Shown: positions 25,588 to 34,827, counted from the stretch's first letter. The stretch: DNA of 64,000 nucleotides from an uncultured Clostridia bacterium (GCA_904420015.1 CAJFTS010000008.1:1-64000); one strand, 5' to 3'. Program-made: numbers and translations. Notes: generated from the letters alone by a model not told the origin.

Positions 25588-25716
25588 GCCCAGGCTTCCA
25601 ACCGGCCCTGCAAAAGCCGGTTTGGATGAAATCCGGTTTCCAATCGAAAGACTGCCGTATGACAAAAGGCCCTCGCCGCCCTAAAATTTCCGCCTTGCTT
25701 CGGCGGCGCCGGTTAC

Positions 25717-25747
25717 ACTCTGAAAGAGGGATTCCCTCTTTCAGAGT
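25717..25747 (-). terminator. long hairpin after gapN
   Basis: ACTCTGAAAGAGGGA (25717-25731) and TCCCTCTTTCAGAGT (25733-25747) pair perfectly just past the gapN stop; flanking GCCGGC/ACCGGC extends the stem. There is no clear T tract, so it may protect the RNA end as much as terminate. Confidence 0.5.
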
Positions 25748-25770
25748 GCCGGCGGCTAGTATATGCGGTT

Positions 25771-27231
25771 TTATTCCTCCCGTAGGTTCAGGGTAATGGC
25801 CTTCGGACGGGTCATGGCAAGGATGGAGTATTTCACTCCCTGGGTTCCCATACCGGAAGCCTTTACGCCCAGGAAGGGAAAATGATCGGGGCCGCGTTCG
25901 GTTTTGTTGTTGATTTGGACGGTTCCCACTTCCAGCCGGTTGGCGATATAAAAGGCTTTGTTGACGTCGTCGGTAAAGACGGAGGATTGCAGACCGTATT
26001 CCGACTGGTTGGCCAGCGCAATGGCGTCGTCGATGTCCCGCACCCGCAATACCGGAAGCACCGGGGCGAAGGGCTCCACCCAGGCGATCTTCATATCCGG
26101 CGTGACCCCGTCGAGCAGGGTGGGATACAAGAGGTTCCCTTCCCGCCGGTTGCCGGTTACCAGCCGGGCCCCTTGCCGGAGGGCGTCGTCAATGAGAGAC
26201 TGGGCGAAATCCGCCGCCTTCCCGTCAATCAGCGGGGTGATGGTTTTGCCGTCTCTGGGATCGCCTACGCTTAGCCCTTCCACCCGCTTTTGCAGCTTGG
26301 GCACCAGACGGTCCGCCACCGCCGGCGTAGCTAAAATTCGTTTGACCGCCGTACAGCGCTGTCCGGAGTAGGAATAGGCGCCGTCCACAATGGTATCCGC
26401 CGCGAAATTAAGATCCGCATCCTCTAAGACGATGGCGGCGTCCTTTCCGCCCAGCTCCAAAAGAAGCGGGGTCATGCAGGAGATTTGGGAGATATGCCGG
26501 CCGATTTCGGTGGAACCGGTGAAGTTGATAAAGTCGATTCCCTTATGCGTTACCACGTAATCGCCGATCTGACTGCCCCGCCCGGTTACGGTATTGAGGA
26601 TTCCCTTGGGCAGCCCAGCGCGGTTGAGTACCTCTACCATATGCAGCGCGCTGACGGCTCCTTGGGTAGCGGGCTTGAGGATAACGGCATTGCCCCCGAT
26701 TAAGGCGGGCGCGATTTTGGAAATGGAGAGATTGACCGGATAGTTGAAGGGGGAAATCGCCAATACCGTGCCCAAGGGAACCCGTTCTACATAGGAGATT
26801 TTGCGCCGGGTTCCTCCGGGGAAGTTCTCTCCCGAGATGGCCTGTCCCTCCAGGCTTTTTCCGATGTCGGCCGTATAGCGGAGAAGGTCGGCCGAACGGA
26901 TGATTTCCGAAAGGGCGGATTTTTTCTCCTTGGCTACCTCCATGACAAGGATATCCGCAATCTCCTGGGCCGATTCCTCCAGCAGCTGGGCGGCCTTGTA
27001 GAAGAGCTCCGCCCGCTCATAGACCGGAAGGGCGGACCAGCCGGGAAGGCTTTCCTTTGTTGCGGCAATCGCCCGGTCTGCCTCCGCCTGTGTCATGGCT
27101 TGAATCCTGCCGAGCTTACTGCCGTCTACCGGCGAATGGATGTCGATGGTCTCTTTTGAGGAGGAGGCCACCCATTCGCCGTTTAACAGATTTCCATAGC
27201 AATTGGGCTCCGTCTGCATGTGTTCAAACAT
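25771..27231 (-). CDS. gapN: NADP-dependent non-phosphorylating glyceraldehyde-3-phosphate dehydrogenase
   Basis: A 486-residue aldehyde dehydrogenase of the GapN type, oxidising glyceraldehyde-3-phosphate directly to 3-phosphoglycerate with NADP+, giving NADPH but no ATP. Motifs: ISPFNYPVNLSISKIAPAL, FTGSTEIGRHIS, LLELGGKDAAIVLEDADL and the catalytic cysteine in GQRCTAVKR near residue 293, as well as EPFAPVLPV. Single gene with its own leader; the 27232-27540 spacer shows no convincing promoter by eye. It supplies NADPH and would complement NfnAB encoded 4 kb away. Confidence 0.9.
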   Translation of the reverse strand: MFEHMQTEPNCYGNLLNGEWVASSSKETIDIHSPVDGSKLGRIQAMTQAEADRAIAATKESLPGWSALPVYERAELFYKAAQLLEESAQEIADILVMEVAKEKKSALSEIIRSADLLRYTADIGKSLEGQAISGENFPGGTRRKISYVERVPLGTVLAISPFNYPVNLSISKIAPALIGGNAVILKPATQGAVSALHMVEVLNRAGLPKGILNTVTGRGSQIGDYVVTHKGIDFINFTGSTEIGRHISQISCMTPLLLELGGKDAAIVLEDADLNFAADTIVDGAYSYSGQRCTAVKRILATPAVADRLVPKLQKRVEGLSVGDPRDGKTITPLIDGKAADFAQSLIDDALRQGARLVTGNRREGNLLYPTLLDGVTPDMKIAWVEPFAPVLPVLRVRDIDDAIALANQSEYGLQSSVFTDDVNKAFYIANRLEVGTVQINNKTERGPDHFPFLGVKASGMGTQGVKYSILAMTRPKAITLNLREE

Positions 27232-27550
27232 AAAATCGCACCCTTTCTCGTTTCGTATCGCACAATGGTATTGTTCGCAGAAAAAGGGCGATCATGCCCC
27301 CTTTGCCCGGCAAATCCATTCGAGGGCGAATCAGGCCGAAAAGCGGATAGCGGTGTCGTCCTTTTGCAAGCGGACCGAATCAAATCCGGGCGTGAAACGC
27401 GTGATATACACAGGCCCAGAAAGGGCTTGATACCGGCCGGCCTCCTAAGAAGCACTGAAAAACGGTCGGCAGCATTTCATGCCGTTATAGCTCTATCGCT
27501 TTTTATTCTCACTGGCCGGTGGTTTCTTTTCGTTTAAGTTATAAAAAGAA

Positions 27551-27587
27551 AACGAAGGACAAAACCAATTTGGTTTTGTCCTTCGTT
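27551..27587 (-). terminator. terminator of oadB
   Basis: An 18-bp perfect stem (27551-27568/27570-27587) 20 bp past the oadB stop, followed on the minus strand by TTCTTTTTAT. Confidence 0.9.
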
Positions 27588-27606
27588 TGCGTGTTTTATT
27601 CTGCTG

Positions 27607-28938
27607 TTAGCCGAAGATGGCGATCAAGACACCGGCCGCAACCGCAGAGCCGATAACACCGGCCACATTCGGACCCATGGCATGCATCAGAAGGAAGTTG
27701 CCGGGATTCTCCTTTTGCCCCACCTTCTGCGACACACGGGCCGCCATCGGGACCGCGGAAACACCCGCCGAGCCGATGAGGGGGTTGACCTTGCCTTTGG
27801 TGGCCACGTACATGATCTTGCCGAAGAGCACGCCGCCGGCAGTACCCATCATAAATGCAAAGAGGCCAAGTGCAATGATTCCGAGGGTTTTGACATTGAG
27901 GAAGGTCTGGCCGTTGGCGGTGGCACCCACCGTCACGCCCAGGAAAATGGTGATGATGTTGATGAGCTCGTTTTGCACCGTCTTGCTCAGGCGCTCTACC
28001 ACGCCGCTCTCTCTAAAGAGGTTGCCGAGCATCAGCATACCCACCAGAGGTGCAGCGGAGGGAAGAATCAAAGAAACCACGATGGCGACCAAGATCGGGA
28101 AGATGATCTTCTCGGTCTTGGAAACCGGACGCAGCTGGGTCATGACCACGCTGCGTTCCTTCTTGGTAGTCAGCAGCTTCATAATCGGCGGCTGGATAAT
28201 CGGTACCAGCGCCATGTAGGAGTAAGCGGCCACCGCGATCGGGCCGAGCATATGGGGAGCCAGCTGTGAGGTGACGTAGATGGCCGTCGGGCCGTCCGCG
28301 CCGCCGATGATGGCGATGGATGCAGCCTCGTTGTTGGGGAAGGCGAGAAGAACGGCGCCCAGGAAGGTAATGAAGATACCCAGCTGCGCGGCAGCGCCCA
28401 GCAGAAAGCTCTTCGGGTTGGCGATCAGAGGACCAAAGTCGGTCATAGCGCCGATGCCCAGGAAGATCAGCGGCGGATAGATGCCCAGCTTGACACCCTG
28501 ATAGAGATAATAGAGCAGGCCGCCGTTTTGTGCGGGCTTGTTCCAGAAAGGAAGCATCTGATCCTGGACCGCCTGCCATACGACCGGATAGCTGTGGGTA
28601 TCCTCCGGATGCAGGGCGTTTAAGACCTCGTTGATCTGATCGGCTGAGAAGGTCTGCCGTATTTCATCGAGCGTCTTTCCCGTCGCCTGGATCAGCTCGT
28701 CCACCGGTATGGCGATCATTTCGTTGGTGGGCATGCCCATCATACCCGCCAAGGGAAGGTTCGCCAGGATCATACCAAATGCGATGGGGAGCAGAAGCAG
28801 CGGCTCATACTTTTTTACGATGGCCAAAAACAGCAGGACGCAGGCGATCAGGATCATCAGGTAATTCTGCCAATATTGCAGGCCGAACCCCGAGCCTTCG
28901 ATCAACCCCTGAATGGAATTGAGGAATCCTTCAAACAC
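27607..28938 (-). CDS. oadB: sodium-translocating decarboxylase beta subunit
   Basis: A 443-residue membrane protein with about eleven hydrophobic segments, the Na+ channel of biotin-dependent decarboxylases (oxaloacetate, methylmalonyl-CoA or glutaconyl-CoA). Hallmarks: FLGIGAMTDFGPLIANPKS, NNEAASIAIIGGADGPTAIY and GSAGVSAVPMAARVSQ. It couples decarboxylation to Na+ export. It starts with GTG 28938, with AAGGAG about 10 bp upstream, 31 bp after oadG. The carboxyltransferase and biotin carrier genes are not in the window, so the substrate acid cannot be decided here. Confidence 0.92.
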   Translation of the reverse strand: MFEGFLNSIQGLIEGSGFGLQYWQNYLMILIACVLLFLAIVKKYEPLLLLPIAFGMILANLPLAGMMGMPTNEMIAIPVDELIQATGKTLDEIRQTFSADQINEVLNALHPEDTHSYPVVWQAVQDQMLPFWNKPAQNGGLLYYLYQGVKLGIYPPLIFLGIGAMTDFGPLIANPKSFLLGAAAQLGIFITFLGAVLLAFPNNEAASIAIIGGADGPTAIYVTSQLAPHMLGPIAVAAYSYMALVPIIQPPIMKLLTTKKERSVVMTQLRPVSKTEKIIFPILVAIVVSLILPSAAPLVGMLMLGNLFRESGVVERLSKTVQNELINIITIFLGVTVGATANGQTFLNVKTLGIIALGLFAFMMGTAGGVLFGKIMYVATKGKVNPLIGSAGVSAVPMAARVSQKVGQKENPGNFLLMHAMGPNVAGVIGSAVAAGVLIAIFG

Positions 28939-28969
28939 CGGTTATCATCTCCTTCATAAAAAGTACCTC

Positions 28970-29359
28970 CTAAAAGGGCCTGGTATTCTCAAAAAGACCG
29001 GCCGCCGCCCAGGAGGGACGTCCGGAATTCGCCCGGCGGATGCTCTTAATGCCGTAAGAGACGCCGGTAATTTCCGAAAGGGAGGCAACCGCCGCTGTGA
29101 TGACCGCGACGATTTCATCGGACAGACCGTCCTCTGCCTGCGGGGACAGAACGGCCTGCTTGACGGAAGGAGATACCGCCTTGACCTGCGGCTCTTCCTT
29201 TGGCTTGGGCGGTTCTTCTTCCTTCTTCGGGCGGTTGGTAAAAGAGGTTACAATCTTGCCAAAGGCCCAAATTAGGAAAATCAAAATAATCAGAACGGCA
29301 AAAACGACAACCAAACCGGTCACAATTACAATTCCCGCTGTCATCAAAGCGTCATCCAT
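28970..29359 (-). CDS. OadG-family decarboxylase subunit
   Basis: A 129-residue protein with one N-terminal membrane helix (GIVIVTGLVVVFAVLIILIF), a Lys/Pro/Glu-rich linker, then a C-terminal region LSDEIVAVITAAVASL. OadG anchors and assembles the alpha and beta subunits of Na+ decarboxylases. First gene of a two-gene operon with oadB. The C-terminus ends with a basic-aromatic tail rather than biotin. Confidence 0.8.
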   Translation of the reverse strand: MDDALMTAGIVIVTGLVVVFAVLIILIFLIWAFGKIVTSFTNRPKKEEEPPKPKEEPQVKAVSPSVKQAVLSPQAEDGLSDEIVAVITAAVASLSEITGVSYGIKSIRRANSGRPSWAAAGLFENTRPF

Positions 29360-29400
29360 GTGTCCACTTCCCCTTTATACAAAATTAACGCCTGTTAAAT

Positions 29401-29458
29401 TATGAACAAATTTAATTATATCCAAATTCGTTCACAATTGCAATTGAAAATGTTCATA
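29401..29458 (-). promoter_or_regulatory. promoter of oadG-oadB with flanking inverted repeats
   Basis: On the minus strand -35 TTGCAA (29443-29438) and -10 TATAAT (29420-29415) are 17 bp apart. The promoter is bracketed by TATGAACA (29401-29408) and TGTTCATA (29451-29458), an 8-bp inverted repeat, with a related CGTTCACA at 29429-29436. These could be regulator half-sites. Confidence 0.6.
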
Positions 29459-29538
29459 TTGAGTTAATATTCCACTTTTTTGACTAATTACACAAAAAGA
29501 AATCCGGGCGGGAAATAAAACCAGAAAATATATAAAAA

Positions 29539-30831
29539 TTATGGTGCGTTTTTCGTCAATTCGATTCCTCCAACCGGACGAATTCCTAAAACATGGCAGG
29601 TGTTCGGCCCCATAACCGCCTCGATGCCCTCCCGGTAGCGTTCCAGCCGGTTGAGCGGCACATAGACCTGAATGGTTCCGGCAAAGCCGCCGCCGTGTAC
29701 CCGGAAGGCCCCCTGCCCTTCCAGCAGCAGCGCGGTGGCGGCCAGGGCCACCGCCACCCCTTGCTCCCGGGAAGCCGAACCGGGATAGGCGTTTTGCAGC
29801 CATTCATAGGAGGAGGTCCCGGAAGCGCGGACTAATTGAGAAAACTGCAAAAAATTACCCTGCCTGAGCGCCTCCACTTCTTTTGCCACCCGTTCATTTT
29901 CCGTAAAGAAATGGGCCGCCCGCAGCCAGGCGCGGTCGCCGCAGGCCTGCCGGATTTCCCTCGCGCGGGTTAACAGCTCCTGCAAGGAAGCCTCCCGCAG
30001 CGTCTCTTTGCCGAGAAAGCGGGCCACCTCCTTCATTTCCGCCGGTACCGCCGCGTATTCGCCGGTTAAATCCGCGTGGCTGCCGCCGGTGGAAACGATA
30101 CAAAGGGCATGTCCAAAATCGGAAAAACAGCAGGGGATTTTTAGAACCTTCGGGTTGAGGGGTTCATGGAAATCGATGGAGATGCACCCGCCCACCGAGC
30201 AGGCGGTTTGATCCATCAGCCCGCAGGGCTTGCCGAAGTAGACGTTTTCCGCGTATTGGGAGAGCTTTGCAGCCGTAACCGGATCCATCGCACCTTTATT
30301 ATATAACCCGTTGAGGATGGCCGCGATGAGAATTTCAAAGGCCGCCGAGCTGGAGAGGCCGGAGCCCTGGGGAACTTCGGAGGTAATATACCCGTCGAAG
30401 CCGCCGATCTTATAGCCGAGCTCCTTCATCCGTGCGGCGATCCCGCGGATAAGGGAGGCGGAACGCTCCCGCTCCTCCTTCTTCGGAGATAGGTCGGAAA
30501 GGGCAACCACATCCATGCCCTCAAAGCCTTCCGACTGTATCCGGATAACCGGCTCCGCTACCGGGCGCACCGCTGCGATCAGGTCCAGATCCACGCTGGC
30601 GGCCAGGCAAAGTCCATGGTTATGATCGGTGTGGTTGCCGCCCAGCTCGGTACGGCCGGGCGCGCTGAACAGACGGACTTCTCCGTTGCCGAACCGGGCC
30701 GAAAAGCCGTCGAGCAGGCTTACATAGCGGCTGCGCTGTTCGGCCAGCTTCTGAGGCGGGTAGAGGAAGGAAAGGCTCTCGTCCCACTCCCCTTTAATCA
30801 GTTCCTGTCGGCAGTCTTTTACCCATCTCAT
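29539..30831 (-). CDS. galK: galactokinase
   Basis: A 430-residue GHMP kinase that phosphorylates galactose to galactose-1-phosphate, first step of the Leloir pathway. Motifs: APGRTELGGNHTDHNHG (sugar binding, motif 1), VPQGSGLSSSAAFE (ATP-binding motif 2), and RVHGGGFAGTIQ (motif 3). It is slightly longer than E. coli GalK (382 aa) because of an N-terminal extension of about 45 residues, common in Firmicutes. No galE or galT lies next to it. Confidence 0.92.
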   Translation of the reverse strand: MRWVKDCRQELIKGEWDESLSFLYPPQKLAEQRSRYVSLLDGFSARFGNGEVRLFSAPGRTELGGNHTDHNHGLCLAASVDLDLIAAVRPVAEPVIRIQSEGFEGMDVVALSDLSPKKEERERSASLIRGIAARMKELGYKIGGFDGYITSEVPQGSGLSSSAAFEILIAAILNGLYNKGAMDPVTAAKLSQYAENVYFGKPCGLMDQTACSVGGCISIDFHEPLNPKVLKIPCCFSDFGHALCIVSTGGSHADLTGEYAAVPAEMKEVARFLGKETLREASLQELLTRAREIRQACGDRAWLRAAHFFTENERVAKEVEALRQGNFLQFSQLVRASGTSSYEWLQNAYPGSASREQGVAVALAATALLLEGQGAFRVHGGGFAGTIQVYVPLNRLERYREGIEAVMGPNTCHVLGIRPVGGIELTKNAP

Positions 30832-30935
30832 CCTTCATCCATCCCTTATGAAAAGCAGTCTTTCCGGCGTGCGCAGGCTGACGTTTCAGCCGTTACCGAC
30901 CGGGCTGTATCGCGCTCGAGCCGGAATTCCATATT

Positions 30936-30964
30936 ACTATAGCCTCTTTTTGCATCCAACGCAA
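30936..30964 (-). promoter_or_regulatory. promoter of galK
   Basis: On the minus strand TTGCGT (30964-30959), a 17-bp spacer and TATAGT (30941-30936), about 105 bp upstream of galK. Confidence 0.6.
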
Positions 30965-31011
30965 CGGGTGTATTTGTTGTATGTACAAGTCGGTTTTGGT
31001 ACATTTGGGTA

Positions 31012-31040
31012 TTGAAAAGTCGAACACAAGGCTTTATAAT
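31012..31040 (+). promoter_or_regulatory. promoter of nfnAB
   Basis: TTGAAA (31012-31017), a 17-bp spacer and TATAAT (31035-31040), giving a leader of about 95 nt. A short dyad TTGTATGTACAA (30977-30988) lies upstream. Confidence 0.75.
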
Positions 31041-31140
31041 AGGACGGATACAAAATTTGTCGAGCGAAAAGAAGGCACGACGGGGGACCGCTGCCGGTCG
31101 CCGCGCAAAGTCTTGTTTGATTGTTACAGGGGGTAAGTGC

Positions 31141-31989
31141 ATGTACAAAATCGTGGAAAAGCGCCGCTTAAATCCATCCGTTACCTGGATGACGGTGGAA
31201 GCGCCGCTGATTGCTAAGAAAGCGAAGGCGGGCCAGTTCATCATCCTTCGCGTTGACGAAACCGGCGAGCGGATTCCGCTCACCATTGCCGGATATGATC
31301 CGGATAAGGGTACGGTTACGATCATTTTCCAGAAGGTCGGCAAAACGACCATGCATCTCGACGAGCTCGAGGAAGGGGATTCCATCCTGGACTTCGTCGG
31401 TCCCCTTGGCTGCCCCACCGAGCTTGACGGCTATCAGAAGGTGGCGGTGGTCGGCGGCGGCGTCGGCTGCGCGATTGCCTATCCCCAGGCAAAGGCCCTG
31501 CATCAGATGGGCGTAAAGGTGGATGTCATTGCCGGCTTCCGCAATCAGGATATTCTGATTTTGGAAAAAGAGATGGGCGAGGTGGCCGATCATCTTTATG
31601 TCATGACCGACGACGGCTCCAACGGCAATAAAGGGTTTGTCACGGTAAAGCTTCAGGAGCTTATCGATGCGGGGGAGGATTACGACCTGGTCATCGCCAT
31701 CGGTCCTCTTCCCATGATGCGGGCGGTTTGTAATCTGACGAAGGAAGCGGGCATCAAGACCATTATTTCTATGAATCCCATTATGATCGACGGCACCGGC
31801 ATGTGCGGCGGCTGCCGCATCAAGGTGGGCGGCGAGACCAAGTTCGCCTGTGTCGACGGCCCCGACTTTGACGGCCACCAGGTGGATTTCGAGGACGCCA
31901 TGCGCCGCTCGGCCATCTACAAATCCCAGGAGAAACACGACATGGAAGCCCATGTCTGCAGATTAGGAGGCACTCTCAACCATGGCTAA
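31141..31989 (+). CDS. nfnA: NfnA: sulfide dehydrogenase-like FAD/NAD-binding subunit
   Basis: A 282-residue ferredoxin-NADP+ reductase-like subunit. The N-terminal FAD domain has RIPLTIAGYD; the NAD(P) domain has VVGGGVGCAIAYPQAKAL; the C-terminal [2Fe-2S] site is CGGCRIKVGGETKFACVDGP. With NfnB it forms the electron-bifurcating enzyme that uses NADH plus reduced ferredoxin to make two NADPH (family knowledge). ATG 31141 follows GGGGGT; the 3' end overlaps nfnB by 8 bp. Confidence 0.9.
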   Translation: MYKIVEKRRLNPSVTWMTVEAPLIAKKAKAGQFIILRVDETGERIPLTIAGYDPDKGTVTIIFQKVGKTTMHLDELEEGDSILDFVGPLGCPTELDGYQKVAVVGGGVGCAIAYPQAKALHQMGVKVDVIAGFRNQDILILEKEMGEVADHLYVMTDDGSNGNKGFVTVKLQELIDAGEDYDLVIAIGPLPMMRAVCNLTKEAGIKTIISMNPIMIDGTGMCGGCRIKVGGETKFACVDGPDFDGHQVDFEDAMRRSAIYKSQEKHDMEAHVCRLGGTLNHG

Positions 31990-33379
31990 TATGTCCCCGA
32001 AAAAGGTTCCCATGCCCGAGCAGGAGCCGCATGTGCGCAACCACAATTTTGAGGAGGTCGCCACCGGTTATACCGAGGAAATGGCGATGGAAGAAGCGGG
32101 CCGGTGCTTAAACTGCAAGCATAAGCCCTGCGTATCCGGCTGCCCGGTCAACGTGCGCATCCCGGAATTTATCCAGAAGGTAAGCGAGGGCGATTTTGCC
32201 GCCGCCTATGAGATTATTACGTCTACCAACTCCCTGCCCGCCGTGTGCGGCCGTGTATGTCCGCAGGAAACCCAGTGCGAATCGAAATGCGTGCGGGGAA
32301 TTAAGGGGGAACCGGTGGCGATCGGCCGGCTGGAACGATTTGTGGCCGACTGGTATTCCAAAAACCGCCAGGCAAAAACGGAAAAGGAAAAGTCTAACGG
32401 CCATAAGGTAGCCGTCGTGGGCTCGGGCCCTGCGGGCCTTACCTGCGCGGGCGACCTGGTTCGCCTGGGCTATGACGTGACGGTGTTTGAAGCCATCCAC
32501 ACTCCCGGCGGCGTGCTCATGTACGGTATCCCGGAATTCCGTCTGCCTAAGGCGGTGGTGCAGAAGGAGATCGACCAGCTGCGCAAGCTTGGGGTCAAGA
32601 TTGAAACCAATATGGTCATCGGCAAGGTGCTGTCGGTGGACGAGCTGATGGAGGAGAAGGGCTTCGAGGCGGTGTTCGTCGGCTCGGGCGCCGGCCTCCC
32701 CAACTTCATGAACATCGAAGGGGAGGAGCTGCTGGGTGTTTATTCGGCCAATGAGTTCCTCACCCGCATCAACCTGATGAAGGCTTATAAGGAAGAGTAC
32801 GACACCCCGATCCTAAACGTCCGTTCGGTGGCGGTGGTCGGCGGCGGCAACGTGGCCATGGACGCGGCCCGGTGCGCCAAGCGTTTGGGCGCGGAAAAGG
32901 TGTATATTGTTTACCGACGGTCGGAGACGGAAATGCCGGCCCGGCTGGAAGAGATTCATCATGCGAAGGAGGAGGGCGTGGAATTCCGCCTTCTGACCAA
33001 TCCGGTCAAGATCCTCGGCGACGAGAAGGGCTTTGTGAACGGTATGGAGTGCGTGGAGATGGAGCTGGGCGAGCCGGACGCTTCCGGACGCCGCCGTCCC
33101 ATTGAAAAGAAGGGCTCCAATTTTGTACTGGATGTGGATTGCGCGGTCATTGCCATCGGCAATTCCCCCAATCCTCTCATCCGCACCACCACCAAGGGGC
33201 TGCAAGCCAACCGCAAGGGCTGCCTGGTGGTGGACGAGGACAGCCTGCAAACCTCCCGCGAGGGCATTTATGCGGGCGGCGATACGGTGACGGGGGCGGC
33301 CACCGTCATTCTGGCTATGGGCGCCGGAAAGCAGGCGGCCAAGTCCATCGACGCATACATTCAGGGCAAACAGAAATAA
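31982..33379 (+). CDS. nfnB: NfnB: NADPH-dependent glutamate synthase-type large subunit
   Basis: A 465-residue flavoprotein of the homotetrameric GltA/NfnB type. Residues about 40-110 carry cysteine motifs for two 4Fe-4S clusters (CLNCKHKPCVSGCPV and CGRVCPQETQCESKC). FAD binding: VVGSGPAGLTCAGDLVRLGY; NADPH binding: VVGGGNVAMDAARCAKRLG; and the C-terminal GIYAGGDTVTGAATVILAMG. No glutamine amidotransferase domain, so it is not a complete glutamate synthase. AGGAGG precedes the ATG. Overlap and order with nfnA support a bifurcating NfnAB complex. Confidence 0.9.
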   Translation: MANMSPKKVPMPEQEPHVRNHNFEEVATGYTEEMAMEEAGRCLNCKHKPCVSGCPVNVRIPEFIQKVSEGDFAAAYEIITSTNSLPAVCGRVCPQETQCESKCVRGIKGEPVAIGRLERFVADWYSKNRQAKTEKEKSNGHKVAVVGSGPAGLTCAGDLVRLGYDVTVFEAIHTPGGVLMYGIPEFRLPKAVVQKEIDQLRKLGVKIETNMVIGKVLSVDELMEEKGFEAVFVGSGAGLPNFMNIEGEELLGVYSANEFLTRINLMKAYKEEYDTPILNVRSVAVVGGGNVAMDAARCAKRLGAEKVYIVYRRSETEMPARLEEIHHAKEEGVEFRLLTNPVKILGDEKGFVNGMECVEMELGEPDASGRRRPIEKKGSNFVLDVDCAVIAIGNSPNPLIRTTTKGLQANRKGCLVVDEDSLQTSREGIYAGGDTVTGAATVILAMGAGKQAAKSIDAYIQGKQK

Positions 33380-33400
33380 AAGGGAGCACCCCTTTTGCAC

Positions 33401-33441
33401 AGAAAGCAGCCGGACGTGATCCCCGTCCGGCTGCTTTCTGC
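33401..33441. terminator. bidirectional terminator
   Basis: CAGAAAGCAGCCGGACG (33401-33417) pairs perfectly with CGTCCGGCTGCTTTCTG (33425-33441) between nfnB and the convergent SRPBCC gene. Confidence 0.85.
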
Positions 33442-33456
33442 TGTCGGCTTACCCGC

Positions 33457-33855
33457 TTACCCTTTTAGCCGTTTGGCTAGGTCGGCGAAGTAAGCCGCCT
33501 GCTGTTTTTTCAGATATCCCTTGACGAAAGGCTTCAACAAGGCTTTCTTGGCGGTGACGTCCTCGGTGAACTCCACCGTGGTTTCTCCGTTATGGCAGGA
33601 AAAGAGCCCCGTCCAATGCCCTTTCATGTTGGCGTTTTCCAGGTCGAATTCGTACCGGCGGTACGGCTGGAAGGCGGTGATGGTAAAGATGGTGGAAAAG
33701 CCGTCCTTCGTCTGCTCCACAAACTGCTTGCCGGGCTTTAACACCTGGATGCTGGCCACGTCCCTGCGCCAGGAATACTCGGTTAAGGAAACCACCGCCT
33801 CCCAAACCTCTTTGACGTCGGCTGTAAAGGTTGCTTTTCGGTTGGAGACCGCCAT
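33457..33855 (-). CDS. SRPBCC-family (START-like) protein
   Basis: A 132-residue helix-grip protein: the N-terminal strand and helix ATFTADVKEVWEAVVSL, central beta strands (FTITAFQPYRRYEFDLENANMKG), and a long C-terminal helix (PFVKGYLKKQQAAYFADLAKRLKG). Such proteins bind hydrophobic ligands in a large cavity. AAAGGACG precedes the ATG. Monocistronic. Substrate unknown. Confidence 0.8.
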   Translation of the reverse strand: MAVSNRKATFTADVKEVWEAVVSLTEYSWRRDVASIQVLKPGKQFVEQTKDGFSTIFTITAFQPYRRYEFDLENANMKGHWTGLFSCHNGETTVEFTEDVTAKKALLKPFVKGYLKKQQAAYFADLAKRLKG

Positions 33856-34248
33856 TTTCCCACGTCCTTTTTCTTATTGGAATCCCCTCGATGGGGAAAG
33901 GGGCGCCTGTCTGCCGGCGGCGAAACGCAAGGCGGACGGCGTTTTTGCATCCGCCTGCTTTCTGGCGGCGCTTGCCGCCCGAGTCCGCCGCCTGCCGCTA
34001 CCAGTATAGCATACAGGACGGCGGATTTTCCATCCCGCCTTTAGAAAACCGCCGATTTTTATAAAAACCAGGACCCGGACAGAGGAAGAAGGGGGCAAGC
34101 CGGAAAGAAGGCGGCAGGTCGGTCTCAGGCCCGGTTTTCTTGCACGGCCGGAGACGCCGCTCCAGCCGGGATCCTTCCGGCCTATCCGACCCGTTTGCGG
34201 ATTAGGCGTCCGCTCATCCACAAAAGTGAAAAAAGGAGCGTTTTTACC
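33856..34248. other. spacer without a gene
   Basis: About 390 bp between divergent SRPBCC and GNAT genes. It contains several short GC-rich inverted repeats but no supported ORF and no clear promoter that I could see. Confidence 0.5.
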
Positions 34249-34737
34249 ATGAAGCTGACTATGGATCCCTTCTGCGAAGAAGATTTACCAAAAATCACTC
34301 GAATCTGGAACGATGTGGTGGAGCAGGGGGACAGCTTCCCCGGCGACCGGATGCTTTCCCTCGACGAGGCGAGGGAAATGTTTGCCGCCCAGACGGAGAC
34401 GGTCTGCGTCAAGCTGGACGGGGAGGTGGTCGGGGTGTATATCCTCCATCCCAACCACATCGGCCGATGCTCCCATGTGGCCAACGCCTCCTACGGGGTG
34501 AAGAAGGGCTGCCGCGGGAATGGAATCGGCCGGGCGATGGTGCTCGATTCCCTTCACCGGGCCAAGGTCCACGGCTTTCGGGGGCTGCAGTTTAACGCGG
34601 TGGTTTGCCTCAACGCCGCCGCCATCCATCTGTATGAGCAGCTGGGCTTTACCCGGGTGGGTGTGATTCCCGGAGGCTACCGCCTTGCCGATGATACTTA
34701 TGTGGATCTGCTGATTTTCTACCATCCGACGGTGTGA
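34249..34737 (+). CDS. GNAT-family N-acetyltransferase
   Basis: A 162-residue acetyltransferase of the GCN5 type. Motif A, VKKGCRGNGIGRAMVLDSL, contains the acetyl-CoA pyrophosphate loop; motif B is NAAAIHLYEQLGFTRVG. The substrate is not predictable. ATG 34249 has AAAGGAGCG upstream. Monocistronic. Confidence 0.88.
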   Translation: MKLTMDPFCEEDLPKITRIWNDVVEQGDSFPGDRMLSLDEAREMFAAQTETVCVKLDGEVVGVYILHPNHIGRCSHVANASYGVKKGCRGNGIGRAMVLDSLHRAKVHGFRGLQFNAVVCLNAAAIHLYEQLGFTRVGVIPGGYRLADDTYVDLLIFYHPTV

Positions 34738-34827
34738 TATTTTTCGCATAACCCGTCCCCCTTCCTCATACCCATAAAAAGAGACCACAGGATTTTATCC
34801 CCTTTAAGGCTTTTTATGGGAGGCGGG

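Noticed and set aside
30977-30988. TTGTATGTACAA as a Rex operator for nfnAB
   Set aside because: The Rex consensus is TTGTTAA-N4-TTAACAA; this dyad is too short and has a different centre.
31982-33379. nfnB as the small subunit of glutamate synthase
   Set aside because: No glutamate synthase large subunit is near, and the overlap with an nfnA-type gene fits the bifurcating transhydrogenase better.
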